Of a stretch of DNA of 64,000 nucleotides, positions 9,787-18,882 are shown in pieces. This stretch comes from Rhodopseudomonas palustris. GTDB taxonomy: Bacteria > Pseudomonadota > Alphaproteobacteria > Rhizobiales > Xanthobacteraceae. Below the pieces are notes generated by a model. It saw only the letters and a program-made list of their open reading frames with translations. It searched no databases and had not been told where the DNA came from. The position numbers and the translations under genes are program-made. Location of the stretch: positions 62,001 through 126,000 of the forward strand of contig JACRJB010000078.1 of NCBI GenBank assembly GCA_016215605.1, written 5' to 3'. How positions within the stretch are numbered: position 1 is the first letter of the stretch; the number at the start of each line of letters is the position of its first letter.

Positions 9787-10974
9787 TCAGAAGCGCGCGG
9801 CCACGACCGAGCGGACCTCGTCGTCGGTCAACACAATCGGGTTGGACTTCATACTCGAGCCGCGGCTTGCAGCAACGATCCGGTCGAAATCATCCACGGC
9901 CACGCCGAACGAGGACAGGCCCGGCAGCGACAAGCGCACCGTCCAGTCTCGTAACGTGCACACGAGTTGGTCCCGATCCTCGGCCGCGCTGGCGCCGACG
10001 CGACCGGACAGCAGACGGCCGACTTCAGCATATTTCTTCAGCGCGGAATGTTGCGGCACACGCGATTCCAACGCGGCGACGTTGACCTGGGTCGCCTCCG
10101 CCACCAGCGTTCCGCAGACGACGCCATGGCCGATCGGGAAGAACGCACCGAGCGGCGACGCCAGCCCATGGACCGAGCCGAGGCCCGTCTGCGCCAGACA
10201 AATCCCGGACAGCAGCGACGCGTAGGCCATCCGGGACTGCGCCTCCCGCGCCGGACCGCCGGCCTCGTGCCAGGTGAGCAAGCCGTCGCGCACCGCGTGC
10301 AAGCCGGACAATGCCAGCGCGTCGGTGAACGGATTGGCGCGGGTCGAGACGTAGGATTCCAGCAGCTGTGTCAGCGCGTCCATGCCATTGGCCGCGATCA
10401 GCGCCGGCGTGCATCCGGCCAGCAGATCGGGATCGACCAGCGCGATCTCGGCGACCAGCGCATCATCGCGGAACGACTTCTTGAAGCCGTCCGGCCCGTG
10501 ACGCGACAGCACCGCGTTCTTGGTGGCCTCGGAGCCGGTGCCGGCGGTGGTCGGCACGGCGATGAACGGCGTCGCCGGGCCCTTGTATGGCAGCTCGGGG
10601 CCGACGCCTTCGAGATGGTCCATCACCGAATTGCCCGGCTTCAACAGGCCAGCGATCGCCTTGGCGGCATCGAGCGCGCTGCCGCCGCCGATCCCGATCA
10701 CCACGTCGATGCCGGCGCCGCGCCAGTCGCGGACAGCCGCATCGACCATCTCGGGCGACGGCTCGCCGCTGATCGTCACCCGCTCGACACTGAATCCCCG
10801 ATCACGCAGGCTCGCCAGCAGCGGTGGGGCATAGGCGGATTGCTCGAACGAACGCGCCCCGGTGACCAGCAGCACGCGAAGACCATAGCGCGCCGCAAGG
10901 TCCGGGAGTTTGGACACCGCGCCTTCCCCGAATTCGATTCGGGGCAGGCGCGCGATCGAGAATGGGGGAATCAT
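9787..10974 (-). CDS. Iron-containing alcohol dehydrogenase family protein
   Basis: This 395-residue protein belongs to the group III (iron-dependent) alcohol dehydrogenase/maleylacetate reductase superfamily, which interconverts alcohols or enols and carbonyls with NAD(P). The start is ATG at 10974 (MIPPFSIARLPRIEFGEG); the longer frame upstream overlaps the ABC ATPase gene and is discarded. The GIGGGSALDAAKA nucleotide-binding loop and VPTTAGTGSEATKNAV are clear. The metal region reads NGMDALTQLLESY, then SVHGLASPLG and IGHGVVCG. Relative to the usual GMDALTH, the second metal ligand His is Gln. The gene follows the ABC importer genes on the same strand, so it may process the imported compound; the substrate is unknown. 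Confidence 0.85.
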   Translation of the reverse strand: MIPPFSIARLPRIEFGEGAVSKLPDLAARYGLRVLLVTGARSFEQSAYAPPLLASLRDRGFSVERVTISGEPSPEMVDAAVRDWRGAGIDVVIGIGGGSALDAAKAIAGLLKPGNSVMDHLEGVGPELPYKGPATPFIAVPTTAGTGSEATKNAVLSRHGPDGFKKSFRDDALVAEIALVDPDLLAGCTPALIAANGMDALTQLLESYVSTRANPFTDALALSGLHAVRDGLLTWHEAGGPAREAQSRMAYASLLSGICLAQTGLGSVHGLASPLGAFFPIGHGVVCGTLVAEATQVNVAALESRVPQHSALKKYAEVGRLLSGRVGASAAEDRDQLVCTLRDWTVRLSLPGLSSFGVAVDDFDRIVAASRGSSMKSNPIVLTDDEVRSVVAARF

Positions 10975-11050
10975 CACGGGCTCGACGGCAGGCCCGCGCG
11001 TCGGCCGCGCGGACGATTTCAACACGGCCGCGAGATTAGCAGGGCAGACG

Positions 11051-11752
11051 CTACGGCGCGAGGTACTGCAGCAGCCGCGGGTCGTTGCGGACTTCCTCGG
11101 CGGTGCCGGTGAGCGCAACCCGGCCGCGGTCGAGCACGTAGGCATGGTCGGCGACGCGCAGCGCCAGGTCGAGGTGCTGTTCGACGATCACCACCGCGAT
11201 GTCTTTTGCCAGCGCCACCAGCCGGTCGGTGATCTCCTCGATCACGCCGATCCACACGCCCTCGGTCGGCTCGTCGAGCAGCAGCACGCTCGGCTCCGAC
11301 AGCAGCGCGCGGCCGATCGCCAGCATCTTGCGCTCGCCGCCGGACAGCGTGCCGGCAGCCTGGTCGAGCCGTTGGCCGAGCTTCGGGAACATCTCCAGCA
11401 CGCGGTCGACCGCGTGGCTGTCTTTATTCGTCAGCGCCCCGACCGCCAGATTGTCCCGGATCGACAGCCGCGCGAACACCGGATGATCCTGCGGCACATA
11501 GCCGAAGCCGGCGCGGATGCGCTGCTCGGTCGGCAGCTTGGTGACGTCGCGGGAATCCAGCGAGACCTGGCCGCGCTTGACCGGCAACTCGCCCATGATC
11601 GCTTTCAGCAGCGTGGTCTTGCCGGCGCCGTTGCGGCCGAGAATGGCGACGCCGCCGCGCCACGGCGCCGACATCGACACGCCGAACAGCACCTGGCTGC
11701 GGCCATAGCCGGCGTCGAGATCGCGAACGTCGAGATAATGATCCTCAAGCAC
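11051..11752 (-). CDS. livF: ABC transporter ATP-binding protein (LivF type)
   Basis: This is one of the two cytoplasmic ATPases of a branched-chain-amino-acid/amide-type importer. The start proposed is GTG at 11752 (reading VLEDHYLDVRDLDAGYG), overlapping the end of livG by 8 bp; 233 residues. Walker A GRNGAGKTTLL, the Q-loop VPQDHPVF, the signature LSGGERKMLAIGRAL and Walker B LLLDEPTEG are present. Between Walker B and the switch His (VEQHLD) the family's usual GLAP is replaced by VWIG, a small oddity. Confidence 0.93.
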   Translation of the reverse strand: MLEDHYLDVRDLDAGYGRSQVLFGVSMSAPWRGGVAILGRNGAGKTTLLKAIMGELPVKRGQVSLDSRDVTKLPTEQRIRAGFGYVPQDHPVFARLSIRDNLAVGALTNKDSHAVDRVLEMFPKLGQRLDQAAGTLSGGERKMLAIGRALLSEPSVLLLDEPTEGVWIGVIEEITDRLVALAKDIAVVIVEQHLDLALRVADHAYVLDRGRVALTGTAEEVRNDPRLLQYLAP

Positions 11753-12479
11753 GGCGCAGATAAACCTCCTGGACCTTCGGGCTCGCCTGAATCTGCTCGA
11801 TGGTGCCGGTGTCGAGCACCGCCCCCCCATCGAGCACGGTGAGGCGGTCGCAGATGTCGCGGATGAAATCGAGATCGTGCTCGACGATCACCAGAGAGCA
11901 GCGCGCCTTGATCGGCGCCAGCAGCTCGCCGGTGACGCGGCGTTCCTCCAGGCTCATGCCGCCGGTCGGCTCGTCGAGCAGCAGCAGCTTCGGCTCCGGC
12001 GCCAGCGCCATCGCAATTTCCAGCCATTGCTGCTGGCCGTGCGACAGCGACGCCGCGGGTTCGCCGGCGCGGTCGACCAACCGGAACTGCTCCAGCATCG
12101 CCATCACCTTGTCGTGCAGCGCCCCACGCGTGCGCGAGAACATCAGCTTCGACAGCGCGGTCTGGCCTTGCAGCGCCAGCAGCACGTTGTCGTACAAGGT
12201 CAGCGCCGGGAGCACGCTGGTGATCTGGAACTTCAGGCTCATGCCGGCGCGCGCGCGCTCGGCCGGCGACGCCGTGGTGATATCCCGACCATCGAAGGTC
12301 ACCCGGCCTTCGGTCGGCACCTCGGCGCCGGCGATGCACTTCATCATCGTGCTCTTGCCCGAGCCGTTCGGACCGATCAGGCCGTGAAACTCGTTCGGCT
12401 GCACGACCAGCTCGGCGCCGTTGAGGGCGGTGAGCTTGCCGAAGATCTTGATCAGGCCGCGGGCTTCAAGCAGCGCCAT
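11745..12479 (-). CDS. livG: ABC transporter ATP-binding protein (LivG type)
   Basis: This is the second ATPase of the importer. ATG at 12479 (MALLEARGLIKIFGKLTALNG) has AAGGAG at good spacing; a weaker ATG 18 bp upstream lies within the end of livM. The product is 244 residues, with Walker A GPNGSGKSTMMK, signature LSHGQQQWLEIAMAL, Walker B LLLDEPTGGMS and switch EHD. The C-terminal extension typical of LivG (…GTIEQIQASPKVQEVYL) distinguishes it from LivF. It overlaps livM by 14 bp and livF by 8 bp, so translation is probably coupled. Confidence 0.94.
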   Translation of the reverse strand: MALLEARGLIKIFGKLTALNGAELVVQPNEFHGLIGPNGSGKSTMMKCIAGAEVPTEGRVTFDGRDITTASPAERARAGMSLKFQITSVLPALTLYDNVLLALQGQTALSKLMFSRTRGALHDKVMAMLEQFRLVDRAGEPAASLSHGQQQWLEIAMALAPEPKLLLLDEPTGGMSLEERRVTGELLAPIKARCSLVIVEHDLDFIRDICDRLTVLDGGAVLDTGTIEQIQASPKVQEVYLRRA

Positions 12480-13521
12480 GGTCGCGCTCCTTGTCATCCA
12501 CTTTGGGCGGCCGGCCGAAACTGCCGATACGTTCGCGCTCGCTGAGGATCAGGCTGACCAGCCCGGCTGGACGGAACAGGATTACCAGCAGCATCAGGCA
12601 GCCGAGAATGATCGGCCAGATGTCCTGATAGTTGTTCGACAGCCAAAACGACACGATTTCAATCACCACGGTGCCGACCACCGCGCCGATCAACGTGCCG
12701 GAACCGCCGAACAGCACGTACAGCACCACCTGCGTCGACATCACCACGCCGAGCATGTTCGGCCAGACGAAACCTTCGTGGAACGCATAAAGGCTGCCGG
12801 CCAGCCCGGCGATGGCGCCGGCGAGCGAAAAGATGATCGCCTTGATGTGCTGCACCTTGTAGCCGAAGAAGGCGATGCGCTGCTCGTTCTCGCGCAGACC
12901 CGCGAGAGCCAGGCCGAATTGCGACTTCGTGAGGAATCGGCAACCGAGATAGACCAGCAGCAGGATCGCCAGGACGAAATAGTAGAACACCGGCCCTTCG
13001 GTCAGATCGTAGCTGCCGATATGCATCGGTGGAATCGACGGGATGCCGTTCTGGCCGCCGAGATAGTACCAGCCTCGCGCCAACCGATCGAAGGCATACG
13101 AACCGGTCAGCGTGCCCAGCGAGACGAAGATCACGCTCGACGGATTGCGGCCGAGCAGCAGGAAGCCGCCGATCAGCAGCGCGATCGCGAACCCGATCAA
13201 CACGCCCGCCGGGATCACCAGCAACATCGAGGTGACATCGAGATCGCGCGCCAGCAGCGCGACGCCGTAGCCGGCCGAGCCGAAGAACACCGCCTGGCCG
13301 AAGCTCATGATGCCGGAATAGCCCCACACCAGATCGAACGACAGCGCGAACAGGCACAAGATCAGCACCCGCGTGCCGAACACCGTGAGATAATCCTGCA
13401 GCACCAACGGCAGCAGCAGGCCGATCGCGAGCATCACAAGCTCGATGATCGGCAGCACCTTCAGGCGGCGACGCGCCCGGGGAGCGGCGAAGGATGCGGC
13501 TGAAGAGGATGTTTCAGTCAT
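12466..13521 (-). CDS. livM: ABC transporter permease (LivM type)
   Basis: An inner-membrane permease of 351 residues from ATG at 13521 (MTETSSSAASFAAPRARRR). After a short cytoplasmic N-terminus there are about nine hydrophobic segments, beginning IIELVMLAIGLLLPLVL. The conserved LSFDLVWGYSGIMSFGQAVFFG and the EAA-like loop around SQFGLALAGLRENEQRIAFFGY identify the LivM family. It is separated from the binding-protein gene upstream by 322 bp containing a palindromic repeat, but strand and family logic put it in the same transporter. Confidence 0.93.
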   Translation of the reverse strand: MTETSSSAASFAAPRARRRLKVLPIIELVMLAIGLLLPLVLQDYLTVFGTRVLILCLFALSFDLVWGYSGIMSFGQAVFFGSAGYGVALLARDLDVTSMLLVIPAGVLIGFAIALLIGGFLLLGRNPSSVIFVSLGTLTGSYAFDRLARGWYYLGGQNGIPSIPPMHIGSYDLTEGPVFYYFVLAILLLVYLGCRFLTKSQFGLALAGLRENEQRIAFFGYKVQHIKAIIFSLAGAIAGLAGSLYAFHEGFVWPNMLGVVMSTQVVLYVLFGGSGTLIGAVVGTVVIEIVSFWLSNNYQDIWPIILGCLMLLVILFRPAGLVSLILSERERIGSFGRPPKVDDKERDHGAA

Positions 13522-13843
13522 CGATCCGCCGAGATCTCGGATGGAGGAGCAGCGCGCGAAAGTGCGCGACCGAATGAAGGTGCAGCAGGCGCCAAGATGC
13601 GATGACGGCACCGCCTCTCGGCACATCGTCCCAGCGAAGGCGGGGACCCATACGCCGCAGCCGTGCGATAATAGCAGTGCGACAGAGGCCTTGATTCAAC
13701 CGGCAAGCCAGGGGTTATGGGTCCCCGCCTGCGCGGGGACGACTCGTTGTGGATGCTGCGGCTGAACATTTCGTCCCGAAGCGACCTCCCTGCCGAAGCG
13801 AGGCTACGCGCATCGACCGCTTGGCGTCGAGCCTGCACCGGCA
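13522..13843. other. Intergenic region within the amide-importer cluster
   Basis: This is 322 bp with no plausible gene, between the binding-protein stop and livM. Its main content is the inverted repeat pair at 13626-13742. No promoter could be recognised by eye. Confidence 0.6.
13626..13742. repeat. Palindromic intergenic repeat pair (REP/BIME-like)
   Basis: Arm 1 (13626-13652) and arm 2 (13716-13742) are inverted copies of a 27-bp element with two mismatches; each contains a CCCCGCC...GGGGA core. The 63-bp spacer between them has no coding sense. The consensus looks like the short 'cgtcccagcgaaggcggggac' type of repeat that is scattered between genes in Bradyrhizobium and Rhodopseudomonas, where it may form mRNA hairpins. 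Confidence 0.8.
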
Positions 13844-15067
13844 TCAGCATTCCTTCGGATCCACCAGACCCTTGCTGCGCGCGACGATCTCATAATTGCC
13901 GTTCTTGGCGACCGCCGTGTACATGTTCATCTTGCAGTGGCGCTTGCCCGGGACCATCTCGGCCGGGCCGCCCGGGCCTTCCGAGATCTTGGCGTGATCG
14001 AGCGCTGCGGCGACGCCGTCGCGATCGATCTTGCCGGCTTCCTTCACGGCAGCTTCCCAGAGCTTGAGGCCGCGATAGGTTCCGGTGGCGGCGCTGCCGG
14101 CGGCAAACAGGAAGTTGCCCGGATAGGCCTTATCGTAGTCCGCCTGCAGCTTGGCGCTGACCGGATCGTCCTTGGTGAGCGCCTTGAAGTAGTCGAGGCA
14201 GCTCGCGAGTCCTTCGATCTCCGCCGGCTGATTGATGCCGAGCGTATTCTCGTCGTAATAGACGCAGGCGAGCCGGCCACCGTTCTTGAGAAAGCCCGCT
14301 TCGTAGAGCTGCTTGAAGAACGGACCGACGCCCGGCGGAATCACGGTGTTGAACACCACGTCGACCTTGTTGGAGATGATGCGGTTGACGGTCGAGGAGA
14401 AGTCGATCTGGTCGAGCGGGTAATACTCCTCGAGCACGACCTCGCCGCCATTGGCCTCGATCACCTTGCGGGCGTAGACGTTCAGCGTGTGCGGCCAGAC
14501 GTAATTGGCGCTCGGCAGCGCGAATTTCTTGCCGCCGTTCTTGATGAGCCACGGAATGAATTCGTCGCACTGCTGCGCCGGCGTCGGGCCGGTGCAGAAC
14601 AGATTCGGCGTGCACTCCTTGCCCTCGTAAAGCTGCGGATAGATGTACAGCGTCTTGCCGCGTGACACGATGACGTCCTTGATCGCGTTACGCATCGACG
14701 AGGTGATGCCGCCGAGCACAAGATCGACCTTGTCGCGCTGGATCAGCTTGCGGACGTTGCCGACCGCGACCGCCTCGTTCGAGGCGGTGTCTTCGATGTA
14801 CAGCTCGAGCGGCCGGCCGAGCAGGCCGCCGGCGTCGTTGATCTGCTTGATCACCATCTTGGCGACATTGGCGTCGGCATTGCCGGCATAGCCCATCGGT
14901 CCGGTGAGGTCGGTGCCGATTCCGACCTTGATCGGTCCGGCGGCCGCGTTGGCCCAACCGGCCGGGACGACCCAGCTTCCGACACCGGTGGCGATCGCGG
15001 TGCCGGCGAAGGCGAAATTGGAAAGAAAGCGGCGGCGATTGAGTTGGAAGTCGGAGTCGCTGGACAT
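13844..15067 (-). CDS. Tat-exported periplasmic binding protein of an amide/urea-type ABC importer
   Basis: This 407-residue type I periplasmic binding protein begins MSSDSDFQLNRRRFLSNFAFAG, a twin-arginine signal, with likely cleavage after ANA. The mature part (GPIKVGIGTDLTGPMGYAG...) and the segments YIYPQLYEGKECTPN and NYVWPHTLNVYARK place it in the AmiC/FmdD (amide, formamide or urea binding) branch rather than the leucine-binding branch. It is followed by livM/G/F and preceded, 4 bp away, by livH. The local amidase supports amides as ligand. The Tat signal is unusual for a binding protein and suggests folding before export. Ligand identity is inference. Confidence 0.9.
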   Translation of the reverse strand: MSSDSDFQLNRRRFLSNFAFAGTAIATGVGSWVVPAGWANAAAGPIKVGIGTDLTGPMGYAGNADANVAKMVIKQINDAGGLLGRPLELYIEDTASNEAVAVGNVRKLIQRDKVDLVLGGITSSMRNAIKDVIVSRGKTLYIYPQLYEGKECTPNLFCTGPTPAQQCDEFIPWLIKNGGKKFALPSANYVWPHTLNVYARKVIEANGGEVVLEEYYPLDQIDFSSTVNRIISNKVDVVFNTVIPPGVGPFFKQLYEAGFLKNGGRLACVYYDENTLGINQPAEIEGLASCLDYFKALTKDDPVSAKLQADYDKAYPGNFLFAAGSAATGTYRGLKLWEAAVKEAGKIDRDGVAAALDHAKISEGPGGPAEMVPGKRHCKMNMYTAVAKNGNYEIVARSKGLVDPKEC

Positions 15068-15071
15068 CAGG

Positions 15072-15929
15072 CTAGATCCCTTTTCCCGAAACGAGGCCCT
15101 GCGGCCGGAACTTGATGAAGACGATGGCGAGAACGAACACGAGGACGTCGGCGATCACCGGTTGGATCACCCAGGGCAGCGCCGCCGACAGCGTGCCGAT
15201 CACCCCGGCGCCGGCCACAGGGCCTGCGAACGAACCGATGCCGCCGACCATCACCGCGACGAAACCTTGAATCAGGAAACGCAGGCCGAGATCGGCGAAC
15301 AGCGAGAACACCGGGACGATCAGCGCGCCAGCGAGACCCGCGAGCGCCGCGCCGAAGGCAAACGTCGCGCCGTAGATCGCGTTGGTGGAGATGCCGGAGG
15401 CGCGGGCCAGCGCCGGATTTTCCAGCGAGGCGCGAACGCGCAGACCGAACGAGGTGCGCGACAGCAGCAGATAGCTCGCCACCATCACCAGCGCCGTGAC
15501 GACGATGATCACCAGACGCCAGGTGGAGAAGTGCATCGAGCCCAGCGCGACGGAGCCGCCGATCGGCTCCGGCACCGAGATATACAGACCGCCGATCAGG
15601 CCGCGGACGATTTCCCGGATGATCAGGCCGAGCGCATAGGTGCCGAGCATCGCGACGATCGGCGCGGCGTAGAATCTTCGAACAATCAGTCGCTCGAGCA
15701 CGAACCCCAGCGCCCCGACCACGAACGGCGCGGCGACCATGCCGGTCCAGACCGGCAGGCCAGCCGTGTGTGCGAGATAGGTGATGTAGGCGCCGAGCAG
15801 GACGAACTCGCCCTGCGCGAAGTTGAAGATCCCCATCATGCTGGCGATGATCCCGAGCCCCAGCACCACCAACACGACGATGGCGCCGAAGCTCAGGATT
15901 TCGAACAGGGCAACGAGCAGATTTTCCAT
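15072..15929 (-). CDS. livH: ABC transporter permease (LivH type)
   Basis: The second permease of the importer, 285 residues. It starts MENLLVALFEILSFGAIVVLVVLGLG and has eight or so membrane segments. The conserved MGIFNFAQGEFVLLGAY near the N-terminus and the FGLRVRASLENPALARASGIS loop, which contacts the ATPase, are typical of LivH. It lies 32 bp downstream of the amidase stop and 4 bp upstream of the binding-protein gene; the whole set is one transcription unit by spacing. Confidence 0.93.
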   Translation of the reverse strand: MENLLVALFEILSFGAIVVLVVLGLGIIASMMGIFNFAQGEFVLLGAYITYLAHTAGLPVWTGMVAAPFVVGALGFVLERLIVRRFYAAPIVAMLGTYALGLIIREIVRGLIGGLYISVPEPIGGSVALGSMHFSTWRLVIIVVTALVMVASYLLLSRTSFGLRVRASLENPALARASGISTNAIYGATFAFGAALAGLAGALIVPVFSLFADLGLRFLIQGFVAVMVGGIGSFAGPVAGAGVIGTLSAALPWVIQPVIADVLVFVLAIVFIKFRPQGLVSGKGI

Positions 15930-15961
15930 TCGACCTTACCGGCAGACGAGGAGCACGCCCG

Positions 15962-17476
15962 TCACATCGACTTCCAGTCGCCGGACTGCTCGAACGCGTG
16001 CGCCGCGCGATAGATCGTCGGCTCGTCGAAATGCTTGCCGATCAGCATCAGCCCGACCGGCAGGCCGTCGACCATGCCGCACGGGATCGACATCGCCGGA
16101 TGATGGGTGATGTCGAACGGCGCAGTGTTGCTGATCATCTCGAACGCACGGCCGATGATTTCTTCGCGGCTTGCGCCCGGCGCCGGCAACGGAGTCGCCT
16201 TCATCGGGGTGGTCGGCATCAGCAGCAGGTCGAATTTCGCCAGGGCCTGATCGTAGGCGGCGGCGACCCGGCGCGAGATGTTCTGCGCCTTGCCGTAGTA
16301 GCGTGGGCCGAAAGTGTTGTTGATGTAGGTGCCGAACAGCAGCATCATCTTGGTGGTTTCGGACAGCGAGTCCGCCTGCTCGCGCCAGCCGCGATGCGCC
16401 TTCATCAAGGCGGTCGAATACAGATCCGGACGGCTGAGGCCGTAGCCGTCACCGAACATCATCGTCTGGGTCATGCCTTCGGTGCCGATCGGCATCCACA
16501 CCGCGGCGGCGAGATTGTGCGCGGGGATCGAGATTTCCTCGACCGTGGCGCCGAGGCTCGCGAGCCGCTTGGCGGCCTCGCGGACACTTTCATTGACCGC
16601 GGTCTCGGCGCCGGCCTGCTCGAAGCCTTCCTTGACGATGCCGATCTTCATGCCCTTGACGCCGCCGCCCAGCGCCTTGGTGTAGTCGTGCACGACCGGC
16701 GCGCGAATCCGCGGATCGTAGCCGTCGTCGCCGGCGAGCACTTCCAGCAACAACGCGTTGTCGGCGACGTTCGCGGTCATCGGGCCGGTGTGGTCGACGA
16801 AGATCTCGATCGGCATGACGCCGGTGTACGGCACCAGCCCCCAGGTCGGCTTCATGCCGTAGGTGCCGCTGAACGACGACGGCATCCGGATCGAACCACC
16901 CTGGTCGCCGCCCATCGCCATGTCGGCTTCGCCGAGCGCGACGACGACGGCGCTGCCGGACGACGAACCGCCGGCCGAATAGCCCATCTTGTGCGGATTG
17001 TGCACCGGACCGTTGGAGCCGGTGTGGCTGCCGCCGGACATGCAGAAATGCTCGCAATGCGTCTTGCCGAGGATCTCGCCGCCGGCGTCGAGGATGCGGG
17101 TGACGACGGTCGCGTCGAAATCCGGCACGAAGCCTTCGAGCGTCGAAGAGCCGTTCATCATCGGCACGCCGGCCAGCATGATGTTGTCCTTCAGCGCGAT
17201 CGTCTTGCCCTTCAGCTTGCCGGAGGCCGCACCCTTGACGCTCGCCTTGCGATACCAGGCATTGCGCGGGTTTTCCTCGGGGCCGGGCTGGTAGCCGGGC
17301 GTGCGCGGATATTTCACCAGCGGCACTTCGTCCGGCAGCGCCGCGACGACATTGTAGGCGTCGACCGACGGCTGCATCAGCGCACGAAAGGACATCACGT
17401 CTTCATCGGTGAGCGACAGGCCGCACTGATCGGCGACATCGAGAAGTTGCGTGGGTGTGGGAAGTGAGACTGCCAA
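15962..17476 (-). CDS. Amidase (amidase signature family)
   Basis: Hydrolyses carboxamides to acid and ammonia in the cytoplasm. The start taken is TTG at 17476 (reading LAVSLPTPTQLLDVADQ, 504 residues) because GGAGG sits 4 nt upstream of it; the longer frame to 17554 has a non-family arginine-rich lead. The Ser-cisSer-Lys machinery is present: KGKTIALKDNIMLAG (Lys), the glycine-serine run GYSAGGSSSGSA, and GGDQGGSIRMPSSFSG with the nucleophilic Ser. The N-terminal 80-90 residues precede the catalytic core as in amidases linked to nitrile or aliphatic amide metabolism. It lies upstream of the importer genes and downstream of an AmiC-like gene, so import, hydrolysis and sensing of amides are grouped here. 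Confidence 0.92.
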   Translation of the reverse strand: MAVSLPTPTQLLDVADQCGLSLTDEDVMSFRALMQPSVDAYNVVAALPDEVPLVKYPRTPGYQPGPEENPRNAWYRKASVKGAASGKLKGKTIALKDNIMLAGVPMMNGSSTLEGFVPDFDATVVTRILDAGGEILGKTHCEHFCMSGGSHTGSNGPVHNPHKMGYSAGGSSSGSAVVVALGEADMAMGGDQGGSIRMPSSFSGTYGMKPTWGLVPYTGVMPIEIFVDHTGPMTANVADNALLLEVLAGDDGYDPRIRAPVVHDYTKALGGGVKGMKIGIVKEGFEQAGAETAVNESVREAAKRLASLGATVEEISIPAHNLAAAVWMPIGTEGMTQTMMFGDGYGLSRPDLYSTALMKAHRGWREQADSLSETTKMMLLFGTYINNTFGPRYYGKAQNISRRVAAAYDQALAKFDLLLMPTTPMKATPLPAPGASREEIIGRAFEMISNTAPFDITHHPAMSIPCGMVDGLPVGLMLIGKHFDEPTIYRAAHAFEQSGDWKSM

Positions 17477-17570
17477 GGGATCCTCCTGCGCGTGGGCCGA
17501 TCGGCGGCACCGGCCCGGGGAGGACCGGCCGCGGCTCGCGGGCCGCCGCGTCACACAGGTACTACATACG

Positions 17571-17587
17571 GAAATATTTTCTATTTC
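17571..17587. promoter_or_regulatory. AT-rich dyad upstream of the amidase operon
   Basis: GAAATA-TTTTC-TATTTC is a perfect 6-bp inverted repeat with a 5-bp spacer, in the AT-rich island between the AmiC-like gene and the amidase, about 95 bp before the amidase start. It contains AAATATTTTC, partly shared (in reverse complement) with the site at 18883-18897. A MarR or other dimeric regulator site is plausible. Confidence 0.45.
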
Positions 17588-17630
17588 AAGTATTATTTTG
17601 CGATCCGTCGTTGCCGGCGGATAGCGCCGC

Positions 17631-18818
17631 TTAGAACGTGCGGATCAGCTTGAAGTCGAGGCCGTCGGCCTCGGCGAGATGGATCGCCATCCGCGCCCGG
17701 CCATCGCTGATCGTCACCGCACCGCGGGGGCCGTGATATACGACATTCTTCGCCGCCGAGAGCAATGGCCGCGCATCCAGCGACTGCGCCTTAGCGGCCA
17801 CGGCTTCGAGAAAACGCAGGCCTTCGTAATTGGACTGCCCCACCGAACCGATCGGCGGCGCGGTCGGGCCGAACGCGCGGACGCAGGCGGCGCGAAACTC
17901 ATCATTGGCCCTGGACGCGTGGCAGCTGAAATAACCTGAAGCGCAGAACAGATTCTCGGTATTGTCGGCGCCGATGCCGAGCAGCACGGTTTCGTCCATC
18001 GCGCCGGCGAGTCGCAGGATGCGGCCGGCGAGCCCGCATTCGGCGAAGGCGCGATTGAACGTGACGCTGTCGGTGCCGATCAGCGAGATCAGCACCACAT
18101 CGGGACGGGCGGCGCGAATCCGCTCGAGGTGACGCTCGTGATTGTCCTCGCCGAGCGGAACAAACTCTTCCCCGACCACCTGCCCGCCGGCGTCGCCGAT
18201 GTACTTCTTGACGGCGCGATGCGACAGCCATGGCCAGACGTAGTCGCTGCCGATCAGATACCAGCGCTGTGCCTTCTTGACCTGGGCGAGCCAGTCGATC
18301 GCCGGCCGGCTCTGCCAGCGCGGCGTTTCGCCGATCGCCATCACGCCGGGAGTGCGCTCGCCGCCTTCATAAACTGGAGTGTAGATGTAGGGCACCCGGC
18401 CGTGGATCGCCTTACGCAGCGCAACCCGGACCGCGCTGATGTGCGAGCCCATCACGATGTCGACCTCGTCGAAATCGACTGCCTGCGCCACACGCCGCGC
18501 GACGTCCTCGATCGGGCCGCCGGCGTCGCACATCACCAGTTCGATTTCGCGCCCGAGGATGCCGCCGCGCTTGTTGATCTCGGCCGCCGCCAGCAGCGCG
18601 GCGTTGCTCGAGGCGGGCCCCCAGATCCCCGGCGCGCCCTGAAAGGTGACGAAATTGGCGACCCGGAGCTTGTTGCGGGCCCGGCGCATCGCGGCGCCGG
18701 TTCCGTCGCCCGGCCCTTCCGACCACGACGCGTCCGCGAGCGACGACGCCCTCTCCAGCATGCCGAGCGGCAGCGCAGATCCGGCGCCACCGCTTCCAAG
18801 GTCAGCGATCGAAAGCAC
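17631..18818 (-). CDS. AmiC-like amide-sensor / substrate-binding-fold protein without export signal
   Basis: This 395-residue protein has the type I periplasmic-binding fold and the AmiC/FmdD signature (PYIYTPVYEGGERTPGVMA, GSDYVWPWLSHRAVKKYI). From the GTG at 18818 (preceded by AGGAGAGG), and from any other start, no signal peptide is visible; the first 45 residues are only mildly hydrophobic. That suits a cytoplasmic sensor such as AmiC of Pseudomonas, which binds amides and controls the antiterminator AmiR. The core begins near LRVANFVTFQGAPGIWG. It resembles the exported binding protein at 13844-15067 but is clearly divergent. No AmiR-like gene lies nearby; instead a MarR gene is divergent. 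Function as a sensor is inference. Confidence 0.8.
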   Translation of the reverse strand: MLSIADLGSGGAGSALPLGMLERASSLADASWSEGPGDGTGAAMRRARNKLRVANFVTFQGAPGIWGPASSNAALLAAAEINKRGGILGREIELVMCDAGGPIEDVARRVAQAVDFDEVDIVMGSHISAVRVALRKAIHGRVPYIYTPVYEGGERTPGVMAIGETPRWQSRPAIDWLAQVKKAQRWYLIGSDYVWPWLSHRAVKKYIGDAGGQVVGEEFVPLGEDNHERHLERIRAARPDVVLISLIGTDSVTFNRAFAECGLAGRILRLAGAMDETVLLGIGADNTENLFCASGYFSCHASRANDEFRAACVRAFGPTAPPIGSVGQSNYEGLRFLEAVAAKAQSLDARPLLSAAKNVVYHGPRGAVTISDGRARMAIHLAEADGLDFKLIRTF

Positions 18819-18882
18819 ACCCTCTCCTGTCCTGGCACGAGGCGTCCCGCGAAAGTCTGACCCCGCACGGCCTTGAATGCTA

